Assembly (NCBI RefSeq): GCF_000516985.1 | Contig: NW_006917093.1 | Span: forward strand, 1,860,001-1,924,000 | Direction: 5' to 3' | Source: Pestalotiopsis fici W106-1 | Lineage: Eukaryota > Ascomycota > Sordariomycetes > Amphisphaeriales > Sporocadaceae | DNA length: 64,000 nucleotides | Shown here: one piece after another, positions 1 to 12,600 of the stretch | Position numbering within the stretch: the first letter of the stretch is position 1 | Layout: each line of letters begins with the position of its first letter | Notes under the pieces: model-generated | Told to the model about the DNA's origin: nothing | What the model saw: only the letters and a program-made list of their open reading frames with translations | The model's database searches: none | Position numbers and translations under genes: made by a program

Positions 1-149
1 GAGAGTGGAGCTAGTTGGGGGTCCCGGGTTGCGTCTTGCGGCTCTCCAAACTTATACCATGTCCTAGAGCTGGCAAGACTTATACCCCATCAAGTTTTTG
101 CATCACAGCTTCTAAACCTCAAAGTATCGTACACTCCTGCGCGATCAAT

Positions 150-1735
150 ATGATCGAGCGACACCTTCAACCTGCCGCGTACCCAGATTGGGCGCGATAC
201 AAGAAGCAAATCATAAGTCTTTATGCAGTTCGTACACTACCAGAAGTGATGCAGATTATGCGCGAGGAGCACCACTTTGTAGCCAGGTACCCCAAGCCGA
301 ATTTCGCGTGAAGTATCCCACAGTGTATTTCTTCTTACTGATATTGTGTGTGTGAAGTCCGATGATGTACAAGAAGCATCTTCGGAATTGGGGAGTACAG
401 AAGAACTTGAGGTCTCATCAGGTGGCAGAGGCGCTTGGCAAGCCGTGCGACCATACACTAGATGAACTTTCCAATCTTTATACAGGATTTGTCGACAAAT
501 CTAGGGTACAAGGCTATCTTCGCCGTCTACCTGAGGAAAGACGCACCCGGATTATCACAGCTATCCATGAAGGCCTCTCAGCTACACAAACTGCGCGCTC
601 ACTCCATTCGACAAGGCCCAAGCCCCCAAGCACCGAGCGCTATCTGAGCAACGTACATGAATATGTTAGAGGAATGTTCGGCTCCCAGGCATGGTCGAAA
701 CATTGGTTGTCAAATCCTAGTCTGTATGGGAAAAACTTTGAGTCATTCGATCTATCAATGACTGCAAAAAAGGCCGCCGACCACGGTCACACGGATCAAG
801 CCTTTCGGATCATTGACTTTACCTTTAAACAGCTCCAGTCCTGTATGCAACACGGGTCTGCAGACATCCTGGTGTACTTCCATTCATCTGCGCTCGTTTA
901 TCACAGCATTTGGCCAGAGCTGACTTTGCAATGGTCAAAGCATACCAAGCAGCTCTCTCGAATATATTACAATAGTCAAGATCATGCGGGGTTCCTCACG
1001 GGCTGGATCGAGCCAATGCTACAGACTAACCTCGAAGACTGGTTACACTTTTCGATTCAAGTCATCAACCTCTACTGCGAAGTCCTATCCGAGCATGTCA
1101 GTGTTGACAATACGCTCAATTCACATATCGTCTTGGCCCGAGCGATGATACTTTCGCGGCTCCGCAATGCCAAAGTTGCGGCTGTCTCCACAGATGATCT
1201 GATCAGCGTGGGCCGTTTGACTTTCGAGAACTTTGGTCGCCAGAATGTTGCAAGCGTCGTTACGAAATCCGCCTTGGCCGGCATCCGGTTTGACGAAGGG
1301 CGGTTTGAGGAAGTTCACCAGCTACTGACCCAAATCTTACAATCCGACGACATTGACAAGTACCTGGAGGTGAAGGCATTCTGTTATAAGTTGCTGGCAC
1401 TAGTCGCGAACAGGATGGGACATTCCGAGGAAGAAATGCTAATGACGCGGCAGTCCGTCATGTTTTGTACGGCCAACTTCACCCTTGATAATGAGCTGAC
1501 CTTGGACGCCTTTTACGACATGGAGAACTTGCTCCGGAGTAGAGGTCAACAGACGGAAGCTGACGCATATAGACAGCTTACTGGAGACATTCTGGACGGG
1601 GTGGTCAAGCATCTGGATCGAGTAGCACTTGGGGAAAATCGCGTCCCGGAGACGGTTGACGCAGAGAGTCTTCCTAGTGCTCCCTCGCGTTTACTGGCCA
1701 GCACTATATTAGAGACTTGGAGGACCCGATGGTGA
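150..1735 (+). CDS. Clr5-domain protein, two exons
   Basis: Exons 150-286 and 358-1735 join in phase (505 codons, 504 residues). The intron has a GT donor at 287 and AG at 356-357. The Clr5 domain (residues about 12-60) is only complete after splicing: it starts with a W-x-x-Y-K-x-x-I-x-x-L-Y pattern, runs through LPEVMQIMREEHHF, and ends MMYKKHLRNWGVQKN. The rest of the protein is a long alpha-helical region without a domain I recognise, ending in a Pro/Ser-rich tail. Clr5-domain proteins are fungal; their N-terminal domain is presumed to bind DNA or chromatin, and their exact roles are mostly unknown. A second Clr5 gene lies at 38693-40198 and has its intron at the same place and phase. The start is the first ATG in frame with the domain. 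Confidence 0.85.
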
Positions 1736-2508
1736 CACTAGCTTACGAAGGGTTCTGTACAGATTTCTTTTTCTCTTCTTTTTTTTTTTTTTTTTTTTTT
1801 TTACTACAGACTAGAAGAGTTTCCGCATATAGTCATAGAATTTCATTGATATCCGAGATGCCCGGACAGCTGAGATCCTGCTGCCAAAGTAATTCTGTTT
1901 GCACCCCTGTTCTAGCACTAGAATGGCGCCTGTCCATAGGTTTGCTTTAGACGTTGTCACACGTTATGTAGGTATCTACCTATATACAGAAATAAATGGG
2001 CGTAGCTCTAGCTCGGAGCTCTCATGACACTCCTTCTTCCTCACTACCTACCACAACTTTGTCCTGGAATAGCAATACAGTCAGATTACCCTTCTCCATC
2101 GGCCATCATTGCGGATTATGTACTTTCTCCGATTTCATACGCACGAGAACGGGTGCCATGCCTCCAGACCAGGCTTCTTCCTTTACGGCGCAGCAGCCTT
2201 GCCGGTCAATAAATAGGAACTGAGTATGACAAATCAGCTCCTCTTATACAACGAGGAGTGTCCGTTTGAACCTCAATGATACACACACCCTGATCATGTG
2301 CGCTGACTGGGTAACTTTTGTACGCTAATGGAAGACCCCTAATGTCCCATCCCATTTTAGACGCACAGCCTTCGATACCCTTCGGAAGTTTGCTCGTACG
2401 AAGAATCGACAACTTTTATATGACACCTCCCTGTCGCCTTGGTATTGTCGCAATGACTTTCATAGCTGAGTTATCGTTAGCGTGGTACTACATTGCAACA
2501 AAGAACTA
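1736..2508. other. Intergenic stretch with poly-T tract
   Basis: No convincing gene. A run of 24 T lies at 1779-1802, just after the Clr5 stop codon, inside a wider pyrimidine-rich stretch. It is probably part of the Clr5 3' region. The rest should hold the promoter of the HET gene. No clear TATA box or other site was recognised. Confidence 0.5.
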
Positions 2509-4592
2509 ATGATTGCCAAGCTGCCTCGTCATATGAAAACCATTAATCAAGAACCATCGCAATTTCACTCAACCGTTTGCGAGCGTGCTACGAACAAAAT
2601 GGAAATGTCAGATAATGGGCTCTTATCAACTGGCCCCAAAGTTTATATTCACAAGCCGCTCCTGCTCTCCGCGTCCATCAGGATTCTCGAGCTACTTCCG
2701 TCACGCGACAGAGACTCCCCTATTCACTGCAAAATCCGCGAGTTTGCTCTCACAGAAAACCGACACTCCTACGATGCGCTTTCGTACGTATGGGGGCCAC
2801 CGACTGATGTTCGGCCCGTTGTCCTAGACGATGCCATCCTCCATGTCACCGTCAACTGTTGGTCGGCATTGCGGCATTTGCGCCACAAGTATTACAAGCG
2901 AATGCTATGGGTTGACGCCATATGTATTGACCAGAGAAACACGTCGGATGCGATACAAGAGAGAAGTAAACAGATCAAACTGATGGGTAAAGTGTACCAG
3001 TGGGCCAAGAGGGTCATTATTTGGCTTGGCCCGGGAAACGATGCAACATGGGCGACATTGGCCACAGCTCAGGCTCTTTCATTCTTAAGCGTTGCCGGCC
3101 GATTGTTTGGAATCAAGACCCTCCAGCGAGCTAACCAGAGATTAGGGAAAGCGGTCTTCCGAGGCAAGTAGCTTCCCGATGTTGATCAGGATTCACGAAT
3201 CTAACAGTTTCAGCGGCCAATGTGGAGACAGGCACCTTGTCCAACAAGTATTATGCCGAGCTCATCGATATGATGCAGAATCCCTGGTTCGTCAGAGTTT
3301 GGACGATCCAAGAAATGGCTCTAGCCCGGAGGCGTGTAGTCAGACGAGGAGACTCGGAGTGGTCGTGGCTGAGCTTCCAGATGATGCAACACGGTATAAT
3401 GACATCTATAGGGTTGCAAAATTGGGAAGTTCTCGAAAGATCCGAATTGACTCAGCTCATGTTCACCATTCTGCCATCTCGGTGGCTCACTTTCCGTATG
3501 AAATGGTACCACAAGGTTTTTGATCGAAGCGGTCCTTCTCGCATAGGCCGAGAGCTGAACAAAGGTCTTGAATTGAAAGTTCTGTCGTCCCTAATGGTAC
3601 ACAAGGCAACAGAAGCAATCGATAAAGTATATTCTGTCTATCGTATACTAGAGCTCATGTACATCAAAATTCCCGAGCCCGACTACAACAAATCCGCCTT
3701 GGAAGCCTACAAGGAAACCACGAGGTGTTGGATACGCAGTCGACAAGATTTGGCCATCCTCTTGATTGCAGCGAGACCGACGAGCCATGGAGAGGGGCCT
3801 TCATGGGTTCCTGATTGGGGTCAAGACGTACCACCGAATAGGGCTCGATGGCTCGATTCCATGGCCACCAAACCTCTGCTGGACAACCTAGCATCAAAGC
3901 GTCATTACCAAGCATCAAAGCAGAGCAGAGCATACCTTCAAAAAGGCAACTCGATAGAGATACCCGGCCAGCTACCCGTCTCGGGCAAGCTCTTGGGCAA
4001 GGTATCAATAGGGGTGACAACCAAGAATTTCTCACGGGATTTGTCCCCTGCGCTATTTGATGCGGCAAGCCTCAGTGAACTCTCGAAGGATTGGGTGGAG
4101 GCCTTTTGTATTTGGTCCGTCATGGTTTCTCAGTTGACTTCGTACCCAAATGGCGAAACCCCCATTGAGGCTTTTTACGAGTGCATCATAGGTTAAAGCA
4201 TGGAAGAAGGAACCAAAGGCGACCATGATTTGTCGAAAGAGTCGTTTATAACTCTCCACAACATGCTTTTTGATGATACGCAAAGTCACTCATGGAGTGA
4301 CAGGGAAATCGACGAAAGAAGTGGCATGATCACACGGTTCTCGATGCACCTTTGGAATATTGCCAACCACGCATTTTTCATCTTGGACAATGGATATATG
4401 GGCACTGCGCTTTTCAGTCTTCAAGTAGATGACGTTGTCTTTCTGCTCGCTGGGTCACCGTGGCCTATAATTTTGCGGAGGGATGATAATGGCGGCTACA
4501 CTTTTGTTGCAGCCGCTTACGTCCACGGAGTCATGTATGGCGAGGCATGGCCCCAAAGCTCAGATCAACTGCAGGATATCGTTCTCGTTTAG
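2509..4592 (+). CDS. HET-domain (heterokaryon incompatibility) protein, possibly broken
   Basis: Exon 1 (2509-3163) and exon 2 (from 3214) join through a GC-AG intron (donor AG|GCAAGT at 3164). The N-terminal HET domain shows YDALSYVWG (residues about 88-96), LWVDAICIDQ (about 133-142), RVIIWLG, and then NPWFVRVWTIQE after the splice. HET domains mediate vegetative incompatibility or related cell-death responses in filamentous ascomycetes. The C-terminal part after 4240 resembles the end usual for this family (GDDVVFLL-type core, then YVHGVMYGEA). Between them lies an in-frame TAA at 4194-4196. Either this is a nonsense codon giving a 545-residue truncated protein, or a 48-nt intron (GT at 4192, AG at 4238-4239) removes it, giving 661 residues. 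The length is a multiple of three, so sequence alone cannot decide. A GTG lies upstream in frame, but the first ATG is 2509. Confidence 0.8.
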
Positions 4593-4661
4593 GAGTGGGG
4601 AGTGGCCAAGGCGAGGAAGGTGTTCTCTTCTCATTCTGTATCACGATGGGGTCTATGAAGG

Positions 4662-4752
4662 TTAATTGGCGACGCGGCACTGCAACGGCTCCCAAATCTA
4701 CAAGGCAGTCACTTGATGATTACTCATTTCTTGATGTAATGCCGTGGTACTT
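4662..4752. repeat. Diverged 91-bp direct repeat, copy A
   Basis: This segment aligns without gaps to 5755-5845 in the same orientation. Most of the differences are C/T or G/A transitions, as expected from repeat-induced point mutation or from old decay. It lies just downstream of the HET gene. In the frame matching copy B's minus-strand reading frame, this copy has a stop codon. Confidence 0.7.
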
Positions 4753-4858
4753 GTTAGGTACGGAGCACCAGAGGGCGAACTATTGAAAACCCCCGATTTT
4801 AGCCTTATACGATCACCCCTTCGTGGTTATAATAAGAAAACTGTAGTAAATTATAATA

Positions 4859-5560
4859 TTAAGAGAAAAAAAAAGAAAAAAAGAAATAGAAAGAAATTTT
4901 TTTAAAAAAAAATAGAAAGACAAATAAAAAAGGTTCATACCGACCCTCCCGAATTTCCACTTCTACACCAAGGATTTGGTGTCGCTGAAGAATCTTGCGG
5001 CAATCCATAGCGATGGATATACCATTTCTGCAGGTCAGACTATTCCTTTCCACTGCGATTAGCAACACAATCGGAAAGTCGCGCCTTTCGACAACTTGTC
5101 TGCTCCTTGTCTCAGGTTCGTCTTCCAATCCTATACGGATAGGATAGAAGTACGTCCAAGCGCACTGATTGAGGGCCTTTATCAAGGCTATTGAAATCTC
5201 TCGAGTCCATTTCGATATTAAATTCGAGTCTAATATCGCGGAGAACCCTTTGCGTCGAGTGTATTGAAAAGGACCTTCTAGTACTGGCGGAGACCAGTGG
5301 TCAGTACCAGTTCTGGCGATAAGCCTCGGGGACTGCGCTAATCCGAAGAAATATTCTTCTTGCTCGATAATGCTGGATTCGGAAGGCAAAGCCATTTTCA
5401 GAGCGTGTATGGCTTCAAGCCTACTTCGCAAGGATTGATTATCCTCGACTGTCGTAAATCTTGGTCTCTTGATCGCTTTGGGCTCTGAGGTCGACTTCGT
5501 GCGCTTGTGTTGCAAGTAAAGTACAGAGAGGCTCTGATCTGATTTGGAGGTGCGTACCAC
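4859..5560 (-). pseudogene. Fragment of an uncharacterised fungal protein family
   Basis: A minus-strand frame of 233 codons. Its last third (FPIVLLIAVERNSL, then CRKIL and GVEVEIRE) fits a pattern I associate with a widespread uncharacterised fungal family with a conserved hydrophobic strand followed by an IL...V.VEIRE segment. This is pattern memory, not a search result. The 3' end runs into an A-rich tract (4861-4925) that translates to a meaningless Phe-rich tail, so the true end is lost or lies beyond an unseen intron. No signal peptide or membrane segment apart from that tail. It could also be a real exon of a gene with an intron near 4945. Confidence 0.4.
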
Positions 5561-5575
5561 TGCCTTTTATACTTT

Positions 5576-5830
5576 TTAAAAGTTGTTCACGTAAGGCTTT
5601 TCTTGGTTGCTGAGGAATTGATGCAATAGCTCATATACCGCCAAAAGCCAGCTTAAGGGGGTAGAGAGACTAGAGGAATCTAACTTAATTATAGAAGAGA
5701 TCTTATGCAACCTAGCATCCGTCCATAAAGCGCTCGGAGAATATAAGCCGGCCGTTGATTGGTGACGCGGCAACGTAATGGCTGCCGCGTATATAAGGTA
5801 GTCATTTGATAACTGTTCATTTCTTAACAT
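5576..5830 (-). pseudogene. Short open frame, probable gene remnant
   Basis: An 84-codon minus-strand frame beginning within repeat copy B. I recognise no domain. It may belong with the flanking minus-strand frames (4859-5560 and 5846-6028) as pieces of one decayed gene, but I found no splice joints that link them well. Confidence 0.25.
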
Positions 5831-5845
5831 AATGCCGTCGTACTT
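5755..5845. repeat. Diverged 91-bp direct repeat, copy B
   Basis: Gap-free partner of 4662-4752 with mainly transition differences. It overlaps the start of the minus-strand frame at 5576-5830. Confidence 0.7.
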
Positions 5846-6028
5846 CTATTCATCCAGATATATTGCTATTGCGCTGTCTTTGGACAACCGTGGTTGTGCT
5901 CCTACATTCGATGTAGGATCATCTTCGGAATGCGCATGGGTAGCTTGTAGAGAATCATTGCTCTCTTGGAATACTTGCTGAATCTGATGAAGAATATCTT
6001 TCAAGGGAATGACGTGGACTTCTTCCAA
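5846..6028 (-). pseudogene. Short open frame, probable gene remnant
   Basis: A 60-codon minus-strand frame that starts at an ATG, acidic and Ser-rich, with no recognisable domain. It lies in line with the other minus-strand fragments of this zone. It may be a first exon or a remnant. Confidence 0.2.
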
Positions 6029-6035
6029 AGGGCTT

Positions 6036-6073
6036 GTTGCTATGACTGGCCCGTGTTGCTATGACCGGCCCGT
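6036..6073. repeat. 19-bp tandem duplication
   Basis: Two adjacent 19-bp units (6036-6054 and 6055-6073) that differ only by one C/T. It is a small local duplication in the intergenic zone upstream of the minus-strand fragments. Confidence 0.8.
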
Positions 6074-6632
6074 ACACTTTATGGTCACTCGCATCTATGA
6101 CAAGAGAGCCTGGACCCCCCCCTGCGAATAACTATAGCCACATTAGCAAGTATTGATACGAGACAGCATACGTTTTCCATACCATCACCATTTGCAATTC
6201 ACTGTCCACAACTCGGATGTGAGTGAGCCGCAGGTACCGCCAACATAGGATGGTATCGAACGAAGTATACCATGGATTGCGGTGTATGGCACAGTCGTCA
6301 ACGACGATCTTCAGACTAGCCTAATGACTCTTCTGAAATTATCCCAGTGTCTCATCGTCAGGGAAATCGTATCGATCCGCGAATACATACAGATCCATCT
6401 CTTCGTCGCTCCTTGGTCCAATATTAGTATCTTCTACAGGCGCTAAAAGCACTGGAGAATGCTGAAGCGCATGGGCCGTAGTATTAATGCATATTAAGTA
6501 TAAGCAGGCAGATTTTTCCATAAATGGGCCTAGTCGTGGCTGGAGATGTGTGGCAGCGGCCGGACACCATCAAAATATTCCCTAAATTCCAATCATACCC
6601 AGAGACATTTATAGTCATGTCAAGGCTTTCCA
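6074..6632. other. Intergenic stretch with possible BTB remnant
   Basis: It contains a 60-codon minus-strand frame (6339-6521). The end of that frame, DLYVFADRYDFPDDETLG, recalls the VYVLADKYD-like helix of fungal BTB/POZ proteins. There are no surrounding exons to support a gene. The rest looks empty. The chitinase gene ends at 6633. Confidence 0.3.
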
Positions 6633-9600
6633 TTACATGGACGGTGCACCCCGGATAACCTCCAATGGCATCAACGTATCCGGATCCGGCACAAAGCCTG
6701 GGGCCAGGATGATGTCGTTGGGGTCTTGACTGATGTCAATCTCTGTTGCTGAGAGTTAGCTGAAATGTTCGAGGGCGGTCAAAATTGCAGATACTGACTC
6801 TTGATGCCCCAACCATTAAAGATACCGACAATGTCTTCGTGGCTCTCTTCTCCCTCAACATCACGTTTGTTTGGTGAAGGGACCGGCCCGGTGAAAGTTA
6901 TGGTACATTGGCTGAAAGATGGAACTTGCCCATAGCCTGTCATTGACACACAATCAGGTCAGTCACTGCTTTCTTTTGGCATGGAATTCACACCATGCAG
7001 CTGCACAATTTCTTCGGGAAAAGACTCACCAGGAGCGAAGTTGGTGGCTCCATTGTAGCAATACCCATTGCGGGTTCCAGTGAATTGGTAAATGTCTGAC
7101 TGGCCGAAAATGTTTACAGCGCAGGCAATCTGGGTGACATCAGTTTGGCCCGCACCGCTTATCGACCAAGTCGATGCGGGTTGTGCACCCCACGCAGCCC
7201 CATCCGTACTTGTCGACGGCGCTGCCAAACCCATTGTGAAGTTCCGTCTGAGATAATAGCCCAAGCTGGCTGCGTGATCCTGCAATGGAGACAGTCAGTA
7301 GGACATCCGAGGTAATTAGCGACATTGCGGTAGGTCGTGAAATGGGCCATACCATCCCAGCCTGAATGTTTCGGCCTACCAACAATAAGGGGGAGAGAAA
7401 TAAAAGGGAGAAAAAAAAAAAACCTACCGCGGTGGATATTCCCGCTGACTGGGGGATCGTATCTGGGTACTTGGCAAGGCGTTGCCAACCAGAGTTGGTT
7501 AGCCACCCAGGGGGCGCACTCGTCTCGCTTCCCCATTGTTGCCAATTTGGCGCGGCAGACGGGTCATCTGCATAGGCAACATTTGTTTGCAAGTTGCCGA
7601 GAAGAGCTAGAGTCAACGTCTTAGCATCACCTTCGTGAGGGGAAGACTCGGGAGAAGGGGGTGGAACGTACAGTTGCAGTTTCCTTGGAGCGTCTGCTGC
7701 CATACTGGTACGCAAGTCGTCGCGACCGTGGTGGGGTTTGTGGCCAAGGTGCCGAAATAAGAGCCACCCTCTTCGGTGGAGGCGAAGGGAAATTCATCGC
7801 ACGAGACGATCTGGGTGTTGGCATTCACGCCGGCAACCTGGGCGAGAGCAGTGTTGTCAACCTGGCAAAAGCTTGTACCCATTGATTTGGGAACGCCGCA
7901 GGCAAATCTGCGGCGAGGGGTGGAGTTCACAGGATCCCACGTCAGAGCAAGGCCGTTACTAGAAAGTGACCGCTTGTTAAAGAACTTCTGGACATTGGCG
8001 CAAAGTCCGGGTGCCACTTGATTTCCTCCAGGGCCGTTGACTTGACGGTCACAGAAGATGTTGCAGTTGTCTGCGTCTAGAGGTCAGTCTTGTTTTATAA
8101 TAAACGTCTCCCCTGCAATGACTTGGGGTGGTTGGAGGATAGAAGTAGCACGTACAGCGGAAATCGGGTAAAACCCAACCACAGGTGTTTGAAGCTCGCT
8201 TTTCGTTGCCCCCGCTAGAGCATGAGGTCTCGGGGCACGTCAACGTCCCGAGGCTGAAGCCGGCGACCTGATCATTGTCCTCAGCTTCGGCATCCGAGCT
8301 TGAGTCTCGTTTCTGGTTTGTGTGCAGAGTGCTGGGAGTTGCGGTGATGTTGATTAGCTCATTCCCAGATGACCAAAGAATGGTTCCATCCATGCCCACA
8401 ACTCGAGCCTCCGCCAGTACGGATTCGGGTTCACTGAGCTCTTCAGCGTTCCCACCATTGAGAATACCACGCCCTTCCAGCTGATGTATCGCCCAAATCT
8501 CGTCTCGCTTCGAGTTTGTTGTTGATAGCACATCACCGTTGGAATACAGTGTGATCTGTTTTGGGGTATCGAAGAGATTGCGTGCCGCCATGTGCCAGCT
8601 GTAGAGTGGAATCGATGCCCAGCCACCGTAACCGATGTTGTAAAGAAGGTAGACGCCATAGTTGTAGGCTACGCTCGCGTCTGTTGTGGAGACCGATCCG
8701 GTTGCATCGGCGTGGAATCTGAGAGTGTTGTTGACGTACCCAACGATTTGGGCATCCACAATCGACACGCCGCCGATGAAGCTGCCACCGCCAACCTGGA
8801 TGCCAATGTGCGCTTCTGGTGTGATTTTTATGTCAATGTCAACTGAAGCCGAGACGGAAGCCTGGAATTCTGGGACGAGGCCGCTGTCGACCGGCTCGGG
8901 ATTACCAAGCAGATCTTGGATCTTTGACGCGGCATCACCATCGTCGTCTTGAGGCCAATAGACCTCGGCCTTCTCAAAGGTATAGCGGGCGCCCACTTGC
9001 ATAGTACCACTGATCTGAACTACGCCCACAATTTGACCGTAGATGTCCAGTGTTGGACCCACAGCAGCAATTCCCTTGACGGCCAACCCAGGATAGGATA
9101 TTGTCGGTATCAGAGGCTGTCGCGGAGACTGGTACTCTAATCGTGCCCCGCCCTGGATGGTCAATCCAAGATAGATGCTTGGCTGCATGCCGAAATAGGC
9201 ATACGTTGCTGTCGGTGTTGGTGGGACCAGCGTTCCCGAGAAATAGTACGCATAGGTAGACTCCAGAGCCACTTCGGTGTCGAGATAGATATTGAGCTGG
9301 GCATTGGTTCGAGAGCAGCCGACGAAAGCTCGGTAGAGAAGTACGCTCTTCTTGAGATACTGGCTCAGATTGCCGACATTGCTCAGCTCAATGGTGTTGA
9401 GCCTGGAAAGCCAGTCCCCGAAGGCACCCCACCATCGCTTTGCATGAGGCGACTGGTCTTCAGCCAGATCTGTCGCGTTGAACTGCGTTGAACCAGATGA
9501 CATGAATTCGGTTTGCCTCTTACGCATGCGCTCATGTTCTTGCTTGGCCGAACTGACTTTTCCACGCCAGTCCCGATAGGTCAAGTGTGAGTTATCCTGA

Positions 9601-12600
9601 AGATCACGGCGGACCTTAGCGGGAGTGTCGGTCACATCATCCCAGTAGGAGATGAGATTAGTGTAGTCGACGCGCATATTGATCGGCTCATCGTCGCGTG
9701 TCTTGATGAGATGGAAGTTGTAGTCAATCACCATCTTGTGTACGGTGCTCTGGAGGCCCTGGGAATTGCGTTTTCGGAGATGGTGGCCAGGAAGGTTGTA
9801 ACTGTCCCCGGCGGGCTCGATAGACACCACACGGGCAAAAGGTCCCTCTCCTACATGATCAGGGAGGCGGATTATGGTGTCTTCTGCGCCGTTCAAGAAC
9901 AGTCTTTGGCAGCGCGGAGATGTGTCAACGTAGTTGCAGAAAACGTAGAGTGTTTCCTCGGAGTGATCAAAGTTTGTGTCAATGAGGGTCTGGTTGGTCG
10001 TTATGACCGAGCGCTTCACAGGGGCGATATACTCAGAGCGCCGAGTGACAGTAAAGTCCGACGAGAATGTGCTGTCAATGGAGCCTGGGGGACCGTCCAG
10101 CATGATAAAACCGTACGGATCGCCCCCGTATCCGCTGTCAGGCGAACTTTGGTCGTTGTTGTTTCCGTAATTGTCCTGGTACGCCCACTCCACGTCGTCA
10201 CCTGTAGAATCGTAGTAGTCTTCCCAGAGGTAGCTTGGGTCTGTATCCTAAATTAACACAGTTCCTTTTATTCATCCAAAATCACATACCGACGGGCCAT
10301 TTCTTGTTATATGACTCGGGAGGGTCGCAGCATAGTGGCCACTGAGGATCTGACCCGGCAGCGGGCGGATAAGAGTCACACCGGCTCTTGCTGAAAGTCG
10401 CTTCCGGGTCACGGTATGGATTGGGTGGATCAAGCGCCGTTGTGTACTGGACCTTTGTCGATGGACATGAAGAAGGGTTACACTCGATCTCGTTGATGTT
10501 CACAGAGCTCCTTGAATTAGCCGTGAAAGTCCAAGAGCAGTTGCTCGGTACATCTACGCCATATATGAGCAAGTCTCGTCATCACGCCAGTCTTTTCGGA
10601 TCTTACCGTCGTTGGGACAACAGAAACCTTGGACGAATGAATGGTAGACACCCACAGCATCGCCCATGGATACCGAGCAAAGCTCTAACGGGGATGTTAG
10701 CTTACAGTCTAATTCTTATTTTTTCTTTTTTTTTTCCATCACGAGATGTCAACTTACTCCCATTTCCGTCGTCATATCTTGAGGTCACCAAAGTGCTTCC
10801 ATCAGGGCAGACTGGGTCGTCAATGGTGGGTCCCTGGCAGCCGGTCCAGGAGCATTGCGTCAAGATCTCCGCACTGTCGCAGCACAGGGTTCGCTTCCCT
10901 GAGTAGCATAGGCTGTCACCATCAGCGTCGCTATAGGTGTCCGAGTTTAGTTGGTACTGGTTAGAGCCACACTGTCCCGAGCATCCAAGAACTGAACGCA
11001 CTGGGGCACCATTCCATTCGCAGTTCTTGGGCATAGCGTTGGTCGGACAGCAGATGTGACGATACCAGCCCTTTGAACAGGCCCCTTTGATGTCTCTTCC
11101 AACCTGTTGCACTGGTGAATGAGCGGTTGACACAGAGGAATACCCAGAAGGGCAGACTTGGTCGGGGCCCAGCTGGCCAGGCTCGCCGTTTGTGCAGACT
11201 TCTGTCACGTAGCAGTCTTGGCCAGTGTAGGCAGCGAATCTGTCGAATGAGTTAGAAAATCATGCCAAATGCTCCGAGGAGAGTAAGTTCGTTAACATAC
11301 TGATCAACAAGCTTCTCCTTCTGAGTGTCCGAAAGACTGCCTCCTTGAAGTAGCGCTCCTTGCAGTGCGGATTCGCCGAGCAGTCCGGACAAGGCGTCGT
11401 ATGTACCGGTGTCTTGGTCGATAGCCCAGATCATAACTCCGCCAAGGCAGTGTCCAGTAAGATACTCCATCTTATCACCCCAGGATTGGGCATCATCATA
11501 TGAGATCCACTGGTTACCATTGTAGACGTTGAACTTCACAGTAGTAACGGGGTCGTAGTATGTCGCAACGTTCCTGCATACAGTCAGCCTACGGATATTC
11601 GATAGCGCAAGCTTTTGTTCCTCTTGCTTCCCGTGTACCACATAAGTGACTTACAGGGACTGATTACTGGAAACGATTTCTGAAGTCATTGTGTTAATAT
11701 AGCTCCATCACGACATGGAAATTCTGAGAAATACCTGCGTAGTAGAGTATCCCTGCTGTGTTGGAGCAGTCGCCAGCCAGGCCAGCAGAAGAGAACTCGC
11801 AGTCGGGACCGTAACAAGATGAATCTGCCATGGTAAAAGACCGTCCATAGAAGCCCATACCCATGACAACATTCTCGGGTTCGACACCGTTGCGCCACAA
11901 CAAGTTGAATCCTTCGTCAATTTCGGTAAGGTTGGTGTGGCCCCGCAGATAGGCTCCTGTATACTGGTTCTTCTGATCCCACATGCCGTGGAGGTCGTAA
12001 GACATCATGTTGAACCAGGATATATACTTTTGCATGGAAGGGAGATCGAAGTTTTGCAGGTACCAATAGCTCGAGGGGATCGTGCAGGTGATGTCCCACC
12101 CCGGGTTCACTGCATCGAATGCTTCACGCATCTCGGCCAAAAGAACAACGTAGTTATCTGTATCATCAGGCGAGCCTCCACGATCTGTGGCAGTGGGGTA
12201 CTCCCAGTCTAGGAACGGACGCATTAGTACAACGAGACGACCTGTCTGCAGACTCTTCGGTCTTACCGATATCAATACCGTCAAGGCCATATTTCGTCAG
12301 ATATGCCGATAGCGAGCTGATGAACGTCTGACGGTTCTCATGTGAAGCTGCCATGTCAGAGAAGTAGGTCGCAGTGGGCGGATCGTTGAAGTTCCAGCCC
12401 CCGATAGCAACGTTGACTCTGAGGCCAGGATAAGTCATTTTCAGCTTAGACACTCGCGCTACGATGTCGCCTCCCGTGTCCACAAGCTCAAAATTCTCGT
12501 CAAATTCGATGAAGGCCAAATTGATGTGCGTCAGAGCACCTGCAGGGATGGATTCCGGCATCATCGTGTCACATGCTCTGTCAATGCCGAATAGTTCGTA

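Noticed and set aside
9711..10256. A 181-codon plus-strand frame opposite the chitinase gene
   Set aside because: It lies entirely within well-supported exon 10 and neighbouring exons of the chitinase and has no own features.
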